Positions 44,076 to 53,599 are shown, numbered from the stretch's first letter. The stretch is 64,000 nucleotides of DNA from Phyllobacterium endophyticum (GCF_003010935.1 NZ_PGGN01000003.1:248001-312000), one strand, 5' to 3'. Notes: generated from the letters alone by a model not told the origin. Made by a program: numbers and translations.

Positions 44076-45722
44076 GTGACCAAAGGTTCTGATCTCCTGG
44101 TAGCCGCTCTCGAGAATGAAGGCACCGACCGTATCTTCGGGATTCCGGGTGAGGAAAATCTCGACGTCGTCGAATCCATTCGTAATTCTTCAATCCAGCT
44201 CATCTTGACCCGACACGAACAAGCGGCCGCTTTCATGGCCGCAACCTATGGACGCTTGACTGGCAAACCCGGCGTCTGCCTCACAACACTCGGGCCCGGC
44301 GCCTTGAATCTTTCTACTGGAGCAGCGTATGCCCTTCTCGGCGCGATGCCGATGATCATGATTACCGGTCAAAAGGGCATCCTCTCGTCTCGGCAAGCCC
44401 GCTTCCAGATCGTCGACGTCGTTGCGTCCATGAAACCGCTGACCAAGCTCTCAAGGCAGATCGTTTCCCCGCTCATGATCCCTACCATGGTGCGCGAGGC
44501 GTTTCGCGTGGCACAGGAGGAGCGTCCCGGTCCGGTCCATCTTGAGCTTCCCGAAGATATCGCTGCCGAGGAATGTGAAAACGTTGCACTGATCGCCCCG
44601 CATCCGGTCGATCTTGCAACTGCCAGCGACCAGGCCCTTGATCGGGCCGCCGAGATCATTCTCCGAGCCAGGCGACCACTTCTTATGCTTGGAGCAGCAG
44701 CCTCCCGTCCGCGGTCGACGTCCGATCTCGCCCAGTTCGTTCTGCGCACGCGAATTCCGTTTTTCACGACGCAGATGGGAAAGGGAACCGTTCCCGGAGG
44801 GACGGAGCTTTACATGGGAACGGCCGCGCTGTCGGAGAGGGACTACGTCCACGAGGCAATCGAGCAGGCGGATCTGATTATCACCATAGGTCACGACACT
44901 ATCGAGAAGCCGCCGTTCCTCATGGGCGAGGGAGGTCCCAAGGTGGTTCACGTGGGCTATCAGCCGGCAAGCGTCGAGCAGGTCTATTTCCCCCAGTGCG
45001 AAGTCGTGGGTGATATCGGCCCGTCACTCAAGGCGTTGGCCGACCGGATAGAAGGTAAGCTCACAAACGCTGACGCCTTGCTGCATCTGCGCAAGCGCAT
45101 TCTTGAACGGATCGGCGCACGGGCAACCGAGGACCGCTTCACGCCTCAGCGCCTCGTGCGCGCCGTTCGCGAGGTAATGCCTCACGACGGCATCCTCGCG
45201 CTCGACAACGGAATGTACAAGATCTGGTTTGCCCGGAACTACAGGACCGAGATGGCAAACACGCTCTTGCTCGACAACGCGCTGGCGACCATGGGAGCGG
45301 GTCTTCCATCAGCGATGACGGCGGCAATGCTCTATCCCGGCCGCCGCGTCATGGCGATCTGCGGCGACGGCGGGTTCATGATGAACAGCCAGGAACTCGA
45401 GACAGCTGTTCGGTTGAAGCTGAACCTGGTGGTGCTGGTTATCGAAGACAAGGCCTACGGGATGATCCGCTGGAAGCAGGCCGTCGACCGGTTCCCCGAC
45501 TTTGGCATGACATTCAACAATCCGGACTTCGTGAAGTACGCGCAATCCTACGCGGCCAAGGGGACGCGGGTGAGCGACATCGGCGACTTCAAGGACGTTC
45601 TTGAAAAGGCCTTCGCGGACGGCGGCGTTCATCTGGTCAGCATACCCATCGACTATTCGGAAAACGAACGCGTTCTCGTAAAGGAACTCCGGGAGCGCCT
45701 TCCTGCGATCCTGGAGAGTTGA
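44076..45722 (+). CDS. Acetolactate synthase large subunit-like ThDP enzyme
   Basis: A 548-residue thiamine-diphosphate enzyme with three domains. The N-terminal PYR domain has the catalytic Glu in LILTRHEQAAAFMAATYGR and the TTLGPGALNL loop. The C-terminal PP domain has the ThDP motif ICGDGGFMMNSQELETA followed by VLVIEDKAYGMI. The start is a GTG at 44076. It fits stand-alone acetolactate synthases, without a small subunit nearby, but related carboligases or decarboxylases share these motifs. The adjacent broken ALDH could once have used an aldehyde linked to this enzyme. Confidence 0.85.
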   Translation: MTKGSDLLVAALENEGTDRIFGIPGEENLDVVESIRNSSIQLILTRHEQAAAFMAATYGRLTGKPGVCLTTLGPGALNLSTGAAYALLGAMPMIMITGQKGILSSRQARFQIVDVVASMKPLTKLSRQIVSPLMIPTMVREAFRVAQEERPGPVHLELPEDIAAEECENVALIAPHPVDLATASDQALDRAAEIILRARRPLLMLGAAASRPRSTSDLAQFVLRTRIPFFTTQMGKGTVPGGTELYMGTAALSERDYVHEAIEQADLIITIGHDTIEKPPFLMGEGGPKVVHVGYQPASVEQVYFPQCEVVGDIGPSLKALADRIEGKLTNADALLHLRKRILERIGARATEDRFTPQRLVRAVREVMPHDGILALDNGMYKIWFARNYRTEMANTLLLDNALATMGAGLPSAMTAAMLYPGRRVMAICGDGGFMMNSQELETAVRLKLNLVVLVIEDKAYGMIRWKQAVDRFPDFGMTFNNPDFVKYAQSYAAKGTRVSDIGDFKDVLEKAFADGGVHLVSIPIDYSENERVLVKELRERLPAILES

Positions 45723-45975
45723 GCGACAGCAACCGAGTCGCGTTTTGACGTGTTGTGGTACTGGCCGGGCGCGCCGGAAACTGGACCCAAACGCGGGGTT
45801 GTGGCCCAAGGCGGGTCCTGGCCTTCGAACGCGCATCCTGGGCGGGGAACTTGCGGGTCGCGCGATAGACGCAAGACCACTTCTGGCCCAACGTGCCGCT
45901 TCATCTGGTCGCTCGGCGCCCGCCTGTTCGCAATTAGGATCTAGACCGGCTCATTGCGAACGTACGCTTATCTCG

Positions 45976-45990
45976 CTATCGTTACGATAG
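45976..45990. promoter_or_regulatory. Perfect inverted repeat upstream of cold-shock gene
   Basis: CTATCG-TTA-CGATAG, 6-bp perfect arms with a 3-bp centre, 29 bp before the TTG start. It could act as an operator or as an RNA hairpin in the 5' leader. The 296 bp between the acetolactate-synthase-like gene and the cold-shock gene hold no other feature I can support. Confidence 0.45.
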
Positions 45991-46018
45991 ACGTCGATGT
46001 GGCAGGGGAGGGTTCATC

Positions 46019-46228
46019 TTGGCCAAAGGGACCGTTAAGTGGTTTAATTCTACAAAAGGTTTTGGGTTTATCCAGCCCGACGATGGCAGCGCCGACGTGT
46101 TTGTACATATCTCGGCGGTTGAGCGCGCTGGAATGCGCAGCCTCAATGATGGCCAGAAAATTAGTTACGAACTCGTGCAAGACAAGAGGTCGGGCAAGAC
46201 GTCAGCTGATCAGCTGAGTGCGCTGTGA
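46019..46228 (+). CDS. cspA: Cold-shock protein (CspA family)
   Basis: A 69-residue single OB-fold cold-shock protein. RNP1 is KGFGFI and RNP2 is VFVHI, both complete, so it should bind single-stranded RNA and DNA and act as an RNA chaperone. Translation begins at a TTG, judged from the family N-terminus ([13 protein letters not shown]) and a strong GGGGAGGG ribosome binding site 7 bp upstream; no ATG is in frame ahead of it. It is monocistronic with a leader carrying an inverted repeat, which fits the post-transcriptional control common in this family. Confidence 0.95.
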   Translation: MAKGTVKWFNSTKGFGFIQPDDGSADVFVHISAVERAGMRSLNDGQKISYELVQDKRSGKTSADQLSAL

Positions 46229-47054
46229 CCCGAGAAATGTTGCGAGCAGCACAGTCGTTCCCACGTGACAATGGAACAGATTAGGGCCTTGGTCCCTGGT
46301 CACGGGCTGTGCCAAGCTGGCGAAGCTCCGCGCATTGCGTGGAAGTTCCACAGGGCACGGATTTTTATGGTTGCTGGGCCGAACATTCCTGGAATGTTGA
46401 CGAAGGTTGCGCCTCAGTCAGCGCAGCCTTAGACGTGCGCTTTTTCACCGTTATGCCATGTTTCAGCAATTGTGGAAAACGCTTGTCATAGTGAAATATT
46501 CTGAGCGATTCTACTGTTTCTGCCACTTTCAGCAAAGGTTGGAGAGCGCGAGGATCAAGGAACGCGAAGAACAAGCGGCCTTTGCGGTCAAAAAGCTGCT
46601 CAACAACGTGCCTCTCGGTCAAGCCTATCGCCGACGGGAGCTCGGATAGGGCAATTGAAGGACCGAGAATGTATGACTTTCAGCACGCCCTCTGGTTGTT
46701 CTCGGCGTGACGGCAAAGTCGGATGACTTTGAAGTTTCTGGAGAGGAGGGAAGACAAATTGCCTTTGTCTGCCCAGCTCGAAGCTGGCCGGGCCGGGCGA
46801 AGGGATACGGTTGTACTTCTGCATTACCGGTGGGCAGCATCAATGGCCACAATCGCGCAAGTGGCTGGCGAGCTTCGTTAAAAACGCGGTTTGATCGGGA
46901 AGTGCTTGGGTTTGCGCGCCTTGGTTTTACCGACAGATCAGAGTGATAAGTTCTTTACCGGCAGGATGATGCTGCCTAAGGCGGCCTGGCGATGAAAAGC
47001 GTCAAGGTCGTCGTCCGACTGCATCGTCGCGCTGCGCGCCCTCGACAATGCCGT
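46229..47054. other. Gene-poor region, no recognisable gene
   Basis: About 825 bp between the cold-shock gene and pyridoxine 4-oxidase. Open frames such as 46365-46622 (minus, 85 codons) and 46707-46946 (plus) show no family I recognise and no convincing ribosome binding site. No insertion sequence or tRNA is visible. Confidence 0.45.
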
Positions 47055-48626
47055 TCATCGCATCGGAATTCTCTCCGGGTCCATTTTCCGGTGTGATCGA
47101 GCGAAGGTCTCGGCGATCGCCAGCACCGCAGCATGAATCGGTCCTGCGGTGAGGTTGGGCATAATTGACGCGTCCACTACAAAAAGATTGTCGAGCGCCC
47201 TTAGTCGTAGATTTGCGTCGACGACGGCGTCCGGATCCTTACCCATCCTGCAAGTACCACAGGGATGATGGTGTGTAATGGCCGCCTGGGCGATAAAGTC
47301 GTCCATGTCGGCCGCACTGTTCAAGGTGGTTGGCAGGAGTTCGCGCTCTCTCCAGCCGGCGAGTTCATCTTTATGCCCGATTGTCCGTGCAGCCTGGAGA
47401 GCTTGGCGAAACAGCTCGCGGTCCCGACCGGTTTGCAGGTATGCCGGGTCGATGATCAATCGGTCGCTGACCTCCGGCCCGCTGATGCGCAGGCTGCCGC
47501 GGCTCGTTGGATGTGTGATCCCGAACAGCAGCGAATATGCAGTTCCAGCGGCAGGCGCGTGAAAGCGTTCGGACACGATGGGCGCGACGCCACAACCAAC
47601 GACAATCTCGGGTTGACCGGTAGCGGTGCGCCCGTCAGTTCGCATATAGGCCATCGACTCCGAGTGTTGGAGGCGCGATGGAGGAACCGGCTTGCGTGCC
47701 GCATAAAGGTTGCCGGCACCAAGCAGGTGGTCCTGAAGGTTTCGACCGATTTCAGACATATCGATCAAGCAGCCAACGCCTGCGGCGTCGAGTACATCGT
47801 GCGGACCGATGCCCGAACGCATCAGCAAAGCCGGACTTTCCAGCGCGCCGGCACAAAGGACAACTTGATCCGCGAAGACTTCGACCGAACCCTGTCTGCC
47901 TAGGACCTCGAGGCTGCGGACCTGATGGCCCTCCAAGTTGAGCCGCCGCACCCGGGATCCCGTGAGGATGGTTAGGTTTTTGCGGTCTCGAACGGCCTTT
48001 GTGAGCCACGCGTCCGCCGTCGTAACCCGCCGCCCGTCGCGAATGTTCATAGAGTTTGGGGTGACACCGATCATCTCTCCACTGTTGTGACCCTCGAGGC
48101 GAGGCAGGCCCAACGATGCGCCTGCCTCGATGAAGGCACGAGCAAGCGGACTTACTTCGTCCGCCGGTAGATGGATCGGCAACGGCCCGCCCTTGCCGTG
48201 AATGCCGTCGCCACCAAGCGGGTGGTCTTCGATAGCCTGGAAAACCGGCAGCAGTTCATCCCAACTCCAGCGGCGATCTCCAGTCGCGTCGACCCAAGTC
48301 TGGAAGTCGGAGGGATGGCCACGCATGTAGCCCATCGCATGCAGGCAACTCGAGCCGCCGATCAACCGCCCGCGCGCCCAATGATGCACCCGGCCTGCGG
48401 TGCCGGCTTGCGGCTGCGTGCGATAGTCCCAATCATAGCTGCGGCCCTGCAACGACGGCCAGGCAGCGGGTTTCCAGATGTCGGGGTCTGCCGCCTCTTC
48501 GCCTGCCTCGATCAGCAGAACGCGGCTGTCCGGTTCTTCACTCAGTCGCGCGGCAAGCAACGTGCCGGCCGACCCACCGCCGACGATGACGATATCGGAA
48601 TTCGGTTTGCGCTCAACATTGGCCAT
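47055..48626 (-). CDS. Pyridoxine 4-oxidase (GMC family flavoenzyme)
   Basis: A 523-residue GMC oxidoreductase that oxidises pyridoxine to pyridoxal with O2, giving H2O2: the first step of B6 degradation pathway I. FAD blocks are IVIVGGGSAGTLLAARLSEE, RLIGGSSCLHAMGYMRGHPS and CAGALESPALLMRSGIGP. The active-site region has THHHPCGTCRMG and a late PNLTAGPIHAA. The whole sequence closely resembles, from memory, the M. loti enzyme of known structure. The start is one of several clustered ATGs; 48626 gives MANVERK. It is transcribed away from the other B6 genes, with the GntR gene between, as in M. loti. Confidence 0.93.
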   Translation of the reverse strand: MANVERKPNSDIVIVGGGSAGTLLAARLSEEPDSRVLLIEAGEEAADPDIWKPAAWPSLQGRSYDWDYRTQPQAGTAGRVHHWARGRLIGGSSCLHAMGYMRGHPSDFQTWVDATGDRRWSWDELLPVFQAIEDHPLGGDGIHGKGGPLPIHLPADEVSPLARAFIEAGASLGLPRLEGHNSGEMIGVTPNSMNIRDGRRVTTADAWLTKAVRDRKNLTILTGSRVRRLNLEGHQVRSLEVLGRQGSVEVFADQVVLCAGALESPALLMRSGIGPHDVLDAAGVGCLIDMSEIGRNLQDHLLGAGNLYAARKPVPPSRLQHSESMAYMRTDGRTATGQPEIVVGCGVAPIVSERFHAPAAGTAYSLLFGITHPTSRGSLRISGPEVSDRLIIDPAYLQTGRDRELFRQALQAARTIGHKDELAGWRERELLPTTLNSAADMDDFIAQAAITHHHPCGTCRMGKDPDAVVDANLRLRALDNLFVVDASIMPNLTAGPIHAAVLAIAETFARSHRKMDPERIPMR

Positions 48627-48780
48627 GGTCATCATCACTCCATCTGCCAGCTGCTGGCGGCCATTGCCGGCATGTCTGACACCGACACGGTGAAGACCCC
48701 GTGCACTGATCTGCGTTCGGCAGATACCCGATCCGGACCGTCATGAAGGTCTCAGACGGATCTGCAGTCTTTCGACGCAC

Positions 48781-49452
48781 TCAAGGTTTGCTGTCCATGG
48801 ATATCTTCGCTGCCGCCTTCGCCTTCAGGACGTGCTGTCTCGAGGCTTCTCTGGCGGCTTTCTCGTCGCCGGCGGCGATGGATTCGAATATCTCCCTCAT
48901 CTCCGAGAGGCTGCTTTGTGCTCTGCCCTCCAATGACATCGATCGTCCTCGAAAGAAGCTTATCCTGGCCACCAGACCACGATGGACTTCCTCCAGGATC
49001 GGATTCCCGCAATTGGCGAGTATGATTGAATAGAAGTCTGCCGCGGTCATGACGCGCGCGAGGCTGTCATTGCTCGATGCCGCCGCTTTGAATGCGGAAA
49101 GAGATTTCTCAAGTTCATGCAACTGATCCGGGGAAATTCTCGACGCGCATCGCCCCGCCGCCTCGACTTCCAACAGCTCTCGAACCTCGTAGATGGCGGT
49201 TGCCACCTCCCACGAAAGTGCCGGTATCGACGGTCCGCGGTTGGGTACGATCTCGATCAGGCGCTCGGCCTCAAGACTTCGCAAGGCCTCTCTGAGCGAC
49301 GGACGGCTGATGCCGAGCTGCGTGCATAGCTGACTTTCGATAAGGCGGCTTCCCGGTTGGAACATTCCGGAGAAGATGGCGAGCCGTAACTTATCTACGG
49401 TCTCCCGTTGCACTGAACGTGGCGAAATTCGCAAATTCAAATCTGGTGGCAT
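48781..49452 (-). CDS. GntR family (FCD/VanR-type) regulator of the B6 degradation genes
   Basis: A 223-residue regulator. The N-terminal winged helix includes TVDKLRLAIFSGMFQPGSRL and QLCTQLGISRPSLREALRSLE. The helical FCD ligand domain follows, with metal-site-like residues and EVRELLEVEAAGRCA. The ATG at 49452 (MPPDLNL) is preferred over an upstream in-frame start. It sits between pyridoxine 4-oxidase and the divergent degradation operon, so it probably represses both until a B6 compound or intermediate is present. Which intermediate it binds is not visible from sequence. Confidence 0.9.
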   Translation of the reverse strand: MPPDLNLRISPRSVQRETVDKLRLAIFSGMFQPGSRLIESQLCTQLGISRPSLREALRSLEAERLIEIVPNRGPSIPALSWEVATAIYEVRELLEVEAAGRCASRISPDQLHELEKSLSAFKAAASSNDSLARVMTAADFYSIILANCGNPILEEVHRGLVARISFFRGRSMSLEGRAQSSLSEMREIFESIAAGDEKAAREASRQHVLKAKAAAKISMDSKP

Positions 49453-49513
49453 CGGTGACGTCTCATGGGCCTTTGGGTCGCGATCTGACGCACAATACGC
49501 CAAGCGTCTAGAC

Positions 49514-49570
49514 TTGACAGTAAGATAGCCAGATTGTCAAATCTGAAGATTGCAAGAATGTCAGACAATC
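49514..49570 (+). promoter_or_regulatory. Divergent control region with inverted repeats (candidate GntR operators)
   Basis: A TTGACA -35-like box is at 49514-49519. Downstream, GATTGTC (49532-49538) and GACAATC (49564-49570) form perfect 7-bp arms 32 bp apart, about three helical turns. The second arm contains the palindrome TGTC-A-GACA (49559-49567). Short odd-centred palindromes like this are typical operators of FCD-type GntR proteins. No good -10 box could be fixed. Confidence 0.5.
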
Positions 49571-49638
49571 CGCTTGACGGACCTTGCCTTATATGATCCT
49601 CTTGCATGAGAAACGGGCAGCGGCGGCGAGGATATGAC

Positions 49639-50469
49639 ATGGCGGCAGACATTCCTTGCGACCACTTCATCTTGCGGCGCATCGACGTCGGCCGCATCAC
49701 CTTGAATGTGCGCGAGAAGGGCAGCGGCCCATTGATGCTATTCTTTCACGGCATTACCTCCAACTCGGCCGTCTTCGAGCCGTTGATGGCTCGGCTATCG
49801 GATCGGTTTACGACCATAGCGGTTGACCAAAGGGGGCATGGCCTCAGCGACAAGCCACAAACCGGTTACGAGGCGAATGACTACGCCGACGATATCGCCG
49901 GCCTTGTACGCACGCTCGATCGAGGCCATGCCATCCTCGTCGGACATTCGCTTGGTGCTAGAAATTCCGTCACCGCCGCAGCGAAATATCCGGATTTGGT
50001 GCGGTCTGTCATCGCAATCGACTTTACGCCGTACATAGAGACTGAAGCATTGGACGCACTGGAGGCGCGAGTGAACGCGGGAAGCCAGCTCTTCGAGAAT
50101 GTAAAGGGCGTCGAGGCATACCTCGCCGGCCGCTATCCGAACATACCTGCTGACGCCATCAGGTTAAGGGCCAAGAGCGGCTATCGGCCGGTTGCCGGCG
50201 GATTGCGTCCATTGGCCTCGCCAGCGGCCATGGCGCAGACCGCCAAGGGCCTGCGATCAGACTTGGTGCCCGCCTACCGGGATGTGACGAAGCCCGTGCT
50301 CATCGTTCGGGGCGAGATGAGCAAATTGGTGTCAGCAGCGGCGCTGGCGAACACAAGTCGGCTGCGGCCTGATTTGCCTGTCGTCGTCGTTCCGGACGCC
50401 GACCATTACGTCAACGAGGTCTCTCCCGAGATCACGCTGAAAGCCATCAAAAACTTCATAGACGCCTGA
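49639..50469 (+). CDS. (E)-2-(acetamidomethylene)succinate hydrolase
   Basis: A 276-residue alpha/beta hydrolase catalysing the last pathway step: it splits the ring-opened product into succinate semialdehyde, acetate, ammonia and CO2. The catalytic triad is Ser104 in GHSLG, Asp128 in AIDFTP and His256 in DADHYVNE. These positions equal those of the M. loti enzyme shifted by two residues. The HGITSNS loop supplies the oxyanion hole. The ATG at 49639 follows GAGGA at good spacing. It is the first gene of the plus-strand operon and lies opposite the GntR gene. Confidence 0.93.
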   Translation: MAADIPCDHFILRRIDVGRITLNVREKGSGPLMLFFHGITSNSAVFEPLMARLSDRFTTIAVDQRGHGLSDKPQTGYEANDYADDIAGLVRTLDRGHAILVGHSLGARNSVTAAAKYPDLVRSVIAIDFTPYIETEALDALEARVNAGSQLFENVKGVEAYLAGRYPNIPADAIRLRAKSGYRPVAGGLRPLASPAAMAQTAKGLRSDLVPAYRDVTKPVLIVRGEMSKLVSAAALANTSRLRPDLPVVVVPDADHYVNEVSPEITLKAIKNFIDA

Positions 50470-50510
50470 CGGCAAACGCGCCGTCTTCTGTACGCAGCAG
50501 GATCCAAAAA

Positions 50511-51650
50511 ATGGCCAACGTAAACAGATTTTCGGGCAAAACGCGTCGTGCCGAGGTTGCCGGTGGCGGCTTTGCCGGCCTGACAGCCGCCATCGCCCTC
50601 AGGCAGAACGGCTGGGATGTCAGGCTGCACGAAAAGAGCTCGGAGCTGCGGGCATTCGGCGCAGGCATCTATCTCTGGCACAATGGCCTTCGCGTTCTCG
50701 AAGGTCTTGGCGCCTTGGATGATGTTCTAAAGGGCTCACACACGCCTCCGGCCTACGAGACTTGGATGCATAACAAGTCGGTGTCCAAGGAGACGTTCAA
50801 CGGTCTCCCCTGGCGTATCATGACTCGCAGCCATCTGCATGATGCCCTGGTCAGTCGGGCCCGTGCCCTGGGTGTCGACATCCGCGTCAGTTCCGAAGCA
50901 GTCGCGGCCGATCCGGAAGGACGTATGACCCTCCAGACCGGCGAAGTTGTCGAAGCCGACTTGATCGTCGGCGCCGACGGCGTAGGTTCAAAGGTCAGGG
51001 ATTCCATCGGCTTCAAACAGGATCGATGGGTTTCAAAAGATGGTCTCATCCGACTGATTGTCCCGCGCATGAAGAAACAGCTCGGCCACGGCGAGTGGGA
51101 CAATACCATCGACATGTGGAACTTCTGGCCGCGTGTTCAGCGTATTCTCTACTCGCCCTGTAATGAAAATGAGCTCTACCTTGGCCTCATGGCTCCGGCC
51201 GCCGATCCCCGCGGATCAAGCGTTCCGATCGATCTCGAAGTCTGGGTCGAGATGTTTCCTTTCCTGGAGCCATGCCTGATCGAAGCGGCGAAGCTGAAAA
51301 CCGCAAGATACGACAAGTACGAAACGACCAAGCTGGATAGCTGGACGAGAGGCAAGGTCGCCCTTGTTGGAGATGCCGCACATGCAATGTGCCCGGCTCT
51401 TGCCCAGGGCGCCGGTTGCGCGATGGTCAACGCCTTCAGTCTGTCGCAGGATCTGGAAGTGGGCTCTTCGGTCGAAGATGCGCTCGTTGGGTGGGAGAAG
51501 CGCATTCGTCCGATCACAGATCGCTGCCAGGCACTATCGGGCGACTATGCGGCGAACCGCTCGCTCTCGAAGGGAAACATGTTCACGCCAGCAGCACTGG
51601 AAGCCGCCCGCTTCGACCCGCTGCGCCGTGTTTACTCATGGCCGCAGTAG
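50511..51650 (+). CDS. 2-methyl-3-hydroxypyridine-5-carboxylate oxygenase (MHPCO)
   Basis: A 379-residue FAD-dependent aromatic hydroxylase of the PHBH fold that hydroxylates and opens the pyridine ring, using O2 and NAD(P)H, to give (E)-2-(acetamidomethylene)succinate. FAD motifs are VAGGGFAGLTAA at 16-27, the ADLIVGADGVGSKVR block near 148 and VALVGDAAHAMCPALAQGAG near 280. The length and nearly all of the sequence match, from memory, the structurally solved M. loti protein. It follows the hydrolase gene by 41 bp, the reverse of the order of the two reactions. Confidence 0.95.
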   Translation: MANVNRFSGKTRRAEVAGGGFAGLTAAIALRQNGWDVRLHEKSSELRAFGAGIYLWHNGLRVLEGLGALDDVLKGSHTPPAYETWMHNKSVSKETFNGLPWRIMTRSHLHDALVSRARALGVDIRVSSEAVAADPEGRMTLQTGEVVEADLIVGADGVGSKVRDSIGFKQDRWVSKDGLIRLIVPRMKKQLGHGEWDNTIDMWNFWPRVQRILYSPCNENELYLGLMAPAADPRGSSVPIDLEVWVEMFPFLEPCLIEAAKLKTARYDKYETTKLDSWTRGKVALVGDAAHAMCPALAQGAGCAMVNAFSLSQDLEVGSSVEDALVGWEKRIRPITDRCQALSGDYAANRSLSKGNMFTPAALEAARFDPLRRVYSWPQ

Positions 51651-51720
51651 CGTCGGACAAAGCCGGGCAACGAATTAATTGGCGTGGGCAGAAGCTGCGC
51701 GCTCCCCTCAGGAGATAAAG

Positions 51721-52314
51721 ATGAATTATTCCAGTGAAGTCGAAAGAGACTATGATGTCAGGGAATGGTATTCCTCAGTCCAGGAAAGCCGGCACGACGG
51801 CGGCAAGCCTGGCGAGACCCTTGTCAAAGTCGCAACAGGCGTTGTCATACGCAATCCGTTCGCCGGAAAGTTCGTCGTCGAACTGTCCGAGCTGACGAAT
51901 CCGAGTTCGGCTATCGGTCATGCCCTCGGCGAGCGAGCCGTGGCACTGCTCGGCAACAGGCCGGTCGAAAGCTATGGCAAGGGCGGTATCGCAGGTACAG
52001 CCGGCGAGCAGGAACATGTCGTTGCCTGCATAACCACAGTATTCGGAGATCCGCTGCGGCAGCAGGTGGGCGGCGGCAAGGCCTGGATCTCCTCGGTGAG
52101 CAAGGTCGCTGTCGCCGGCACGACTATCGACATCCCGCTCGCCCACAAGGACGAACTCTATATCCGTTCCCACTATGATGCCGTCACCTTTTGCGTGCCG
52201 GATGCCCCGCGCCCCGACGAGCTTTTGATCTGCGTCGCCGTCGCGTCAGGTCCGCGCGTGCATCAGCGCGTGGGGGGAAAATCCGTAGCTGACCTGAAGG
52301 CCACCGCCGTCTAG
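51721..52314 (+). CDS. DUF1185 ('amino acid synthesis') family protein in B6 operon
   Basis: A 197-residue protein with the DUF1185/AA_synth pattern: GETLVKVATGVVIRNPFAGKFVVEL, GERAVALLG, ESYGKGGIAGTAGEQEH and the later HYDAVTFCVPDAPRPDELLICVA. It has no signal peptide and should be cytoplasmic. AGGAG precedes the ATG. It sits between MHPCO and the PEBP gene inside the B6 operon, where M. loti also has such a gene as I recall. No step of the known pathway needs it. A role in handling a B6 ring intermediate is possible. Confidence 0.82.
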   Translation: MNYSSEVERDYDVREWYSSVQESRHDGGKPGETLVKVATGVVIRNPFAGKFVVELSELTNPSSAIGHALGERAVALLGNRPVESYGKGGIAGTAGEQEHVVACITTVFGDPLRQQVGGGKAWISSVSKVAVAGTTIDIPLAHKDELYIRSHYDAVTFCVPDAPRPDELLICVAVASGPRVHQRVGGKSVADLKATAV

Positions 52315-52347
52315 TTCGATCGAAATTGGTGAAAGGACGAATATTCT

Positions 52348-52806
52348 ATGCCGCTGAACATCAAGGACCTCAAGATTACTTCCGAGGATTTCCAGCCGCT
52401 CGGGAAATTGCGCGATGCGCACGCCGGCGACAAGGGCAACGTATTGCCCAAGCTTACGGTCAGTGGCGTACCGGCAGGTGCGAAAGAGCTCGCGGTCATC
52501 TGCCATGATCCAGACGCGCCCTTGCCTAACGGTTTCACGCATTGGGTTGTCTACGGCATCGATCCCTCGGCCACCGATCTTTCCGACGCGCAGGAAAAGT
52601 TTCGCGTAGGACCCAACGGCGCCGGTGACAGGCAATATTTTGGGCCTCAGCCACCTGCGGGCCATGGAGAACATCACTATTACTTCTGGGTCTATGCCCT
52701 GGACACGAAGGTCGAAGGGACGCCTACCAGGGAGGAATTTCTCCAAACATATGCCCAAAATATCATCGAGCAGAATCGGATCGTCGGCATTTACGAAAAT
52801 AAGTGA
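52348..52806 (+). CDS. YbhB/YbcL-type PEBP (Raf-kinase-inhibitor-like) protein in B6 operon
   Basis: A 152-residue cytoplasmic protein of the phosphatidylethanolamine-binding family. The anion-binding pocket motifs are [21 protein letters not shown] and the [21 protein letters not shown] strand; the second motif has an extra His. Bacterial members have no settled function. It is tightly placed (33 bp after the DUF1185 gene, 70 bp before the decarboxylase gene), so co-expression with the B6 genes is likely. The small anion-binding pocket could hold a pyridine carboxylate, which is inference. Confidence 0.85.
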   Translation: MPLNIKDLKITSEDFQPLGKLRDAHAGDKGNVLPKLTVSGVPAGAKELAVICHDPDAPLPNGFTHWVVYGIDPSATDLSDAQEKFRVGPNGAGDRQYFGPQPPAGHGEHHYYFWVYALDTKVEGTPTREEFLQTYAQNIIEQNRIVGIYENK

Positions 52807-52876
52807 AATTCCTGCATCGGCGATCAAAACCAATAATAAAAATGATCGCAGATGCCATGTATCGGGAGAATTGGAA

Positions 52877-53599
52877 ATGACAGAGAGTAAATCCGCCCAC
52901 GACAAGGTTTTCGCGGAGCTGGTTACGGCCACGAAAATCCTTATAAACGAAGGGATCATGGATACCTTCGGCCACATCAGTGTCCGTGTTCCAGAGGATC
53001 CCGAAAGCTTCTTCCTGGCGCAGAAGCTTGCTCCAAGCGCAATAACGGTCAATGACATCCAGCGCTTCAACCTCGACGGTGAGACGTCAGACAACCGCCC
53101 TTCCTATCTGGAGCGCTATATTCACAGCGAGATCTACAAGGCGCGTCCCGACGTTCAATGCGTGCTCCACACCCATTCGCCGGCTGTCCTGCCTTACTGT
53201 TTCGTCGACCAGCCGCTTCGGCCGGTCACCCATATGGGCGCTTTTATCGGCGATGCCGTCCCCGTTTACGAAATCCGCGACAAGCACGGCGACGAGACGG
53301 ATCTCTTCGGCGGCAGCCCGAGCGTCTGTCGGGACATTGCCGAGAGCCTCGCAAGCTATCCTGTCGTTCTCATGGCGCGTCATGGCGTCGTCAATGTAGG
53401 CAAGTCCGTCAGGGAGGTTGTCTTCCGCGCCTTCTATCTTGAGCAGGAAGCGGCCGCGCTTACGGCCGGCTTGCAGATTGGCACGGTCAAGTATCTGTCG
53501 CCGGGTGAGATCAAAACGGCGGGAAAGCTTGTCGGCGCGCAGATCGACCGGGGCTGGGATCACTGGTCGCAGCGTCTCAGGCAGGCCGGCCTGGCCTAG
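52877..53599 (+). CDS. 3-hydroxy-2-methylpyridine-4,5-dicarboxylate 4-decarboxylase
   Basis: A 240-residue class II aldolase-fold enzyme that removes the 4-carboxylate to give 2-methyl-3-hydroxypyridine-5-carboxylate, the MHPCO substrate. The divalent-metal histidines are in [15 protein letters not shown] and in [11 protein letters not shown]; the acidic residue is in [11 protein letters not shown]. The sequence closely matches, from memory, the Mn-dependent M. loti enzyme of known structure. The ATG at 52877 follows GGGAGAATTGGAA. Confidence 0.94.
   Translation: MTESKSAHDKVFAELVTATKILINEGIMDTFGHISVRVPEDPESFFLAQKLAPSAITVNDIQRFNLDGETSDNRPSYLERYIHSEIYKARPDVQCVLHTHSPAVLPYCFVDQPLRPVTHMGAFIGDAVPVYEIRDKHGDETDLFGGSPSVCRDIAESLASYPVVLMARHGVVNVGKSVREVVFRAFYLEQEAAALTAGLQIGTVKYLSPGEIKTAGKLVGAQIDRGWDHWSQRLRQAGLA

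Noticed and set aside
46365-46622. 85-codon minus-strand open frame rich in basic and hydrophobic residues
   Set aside because: No ribosome binding site, no recognised family, and isolated in a gene-poor region; not enough to call a gene.
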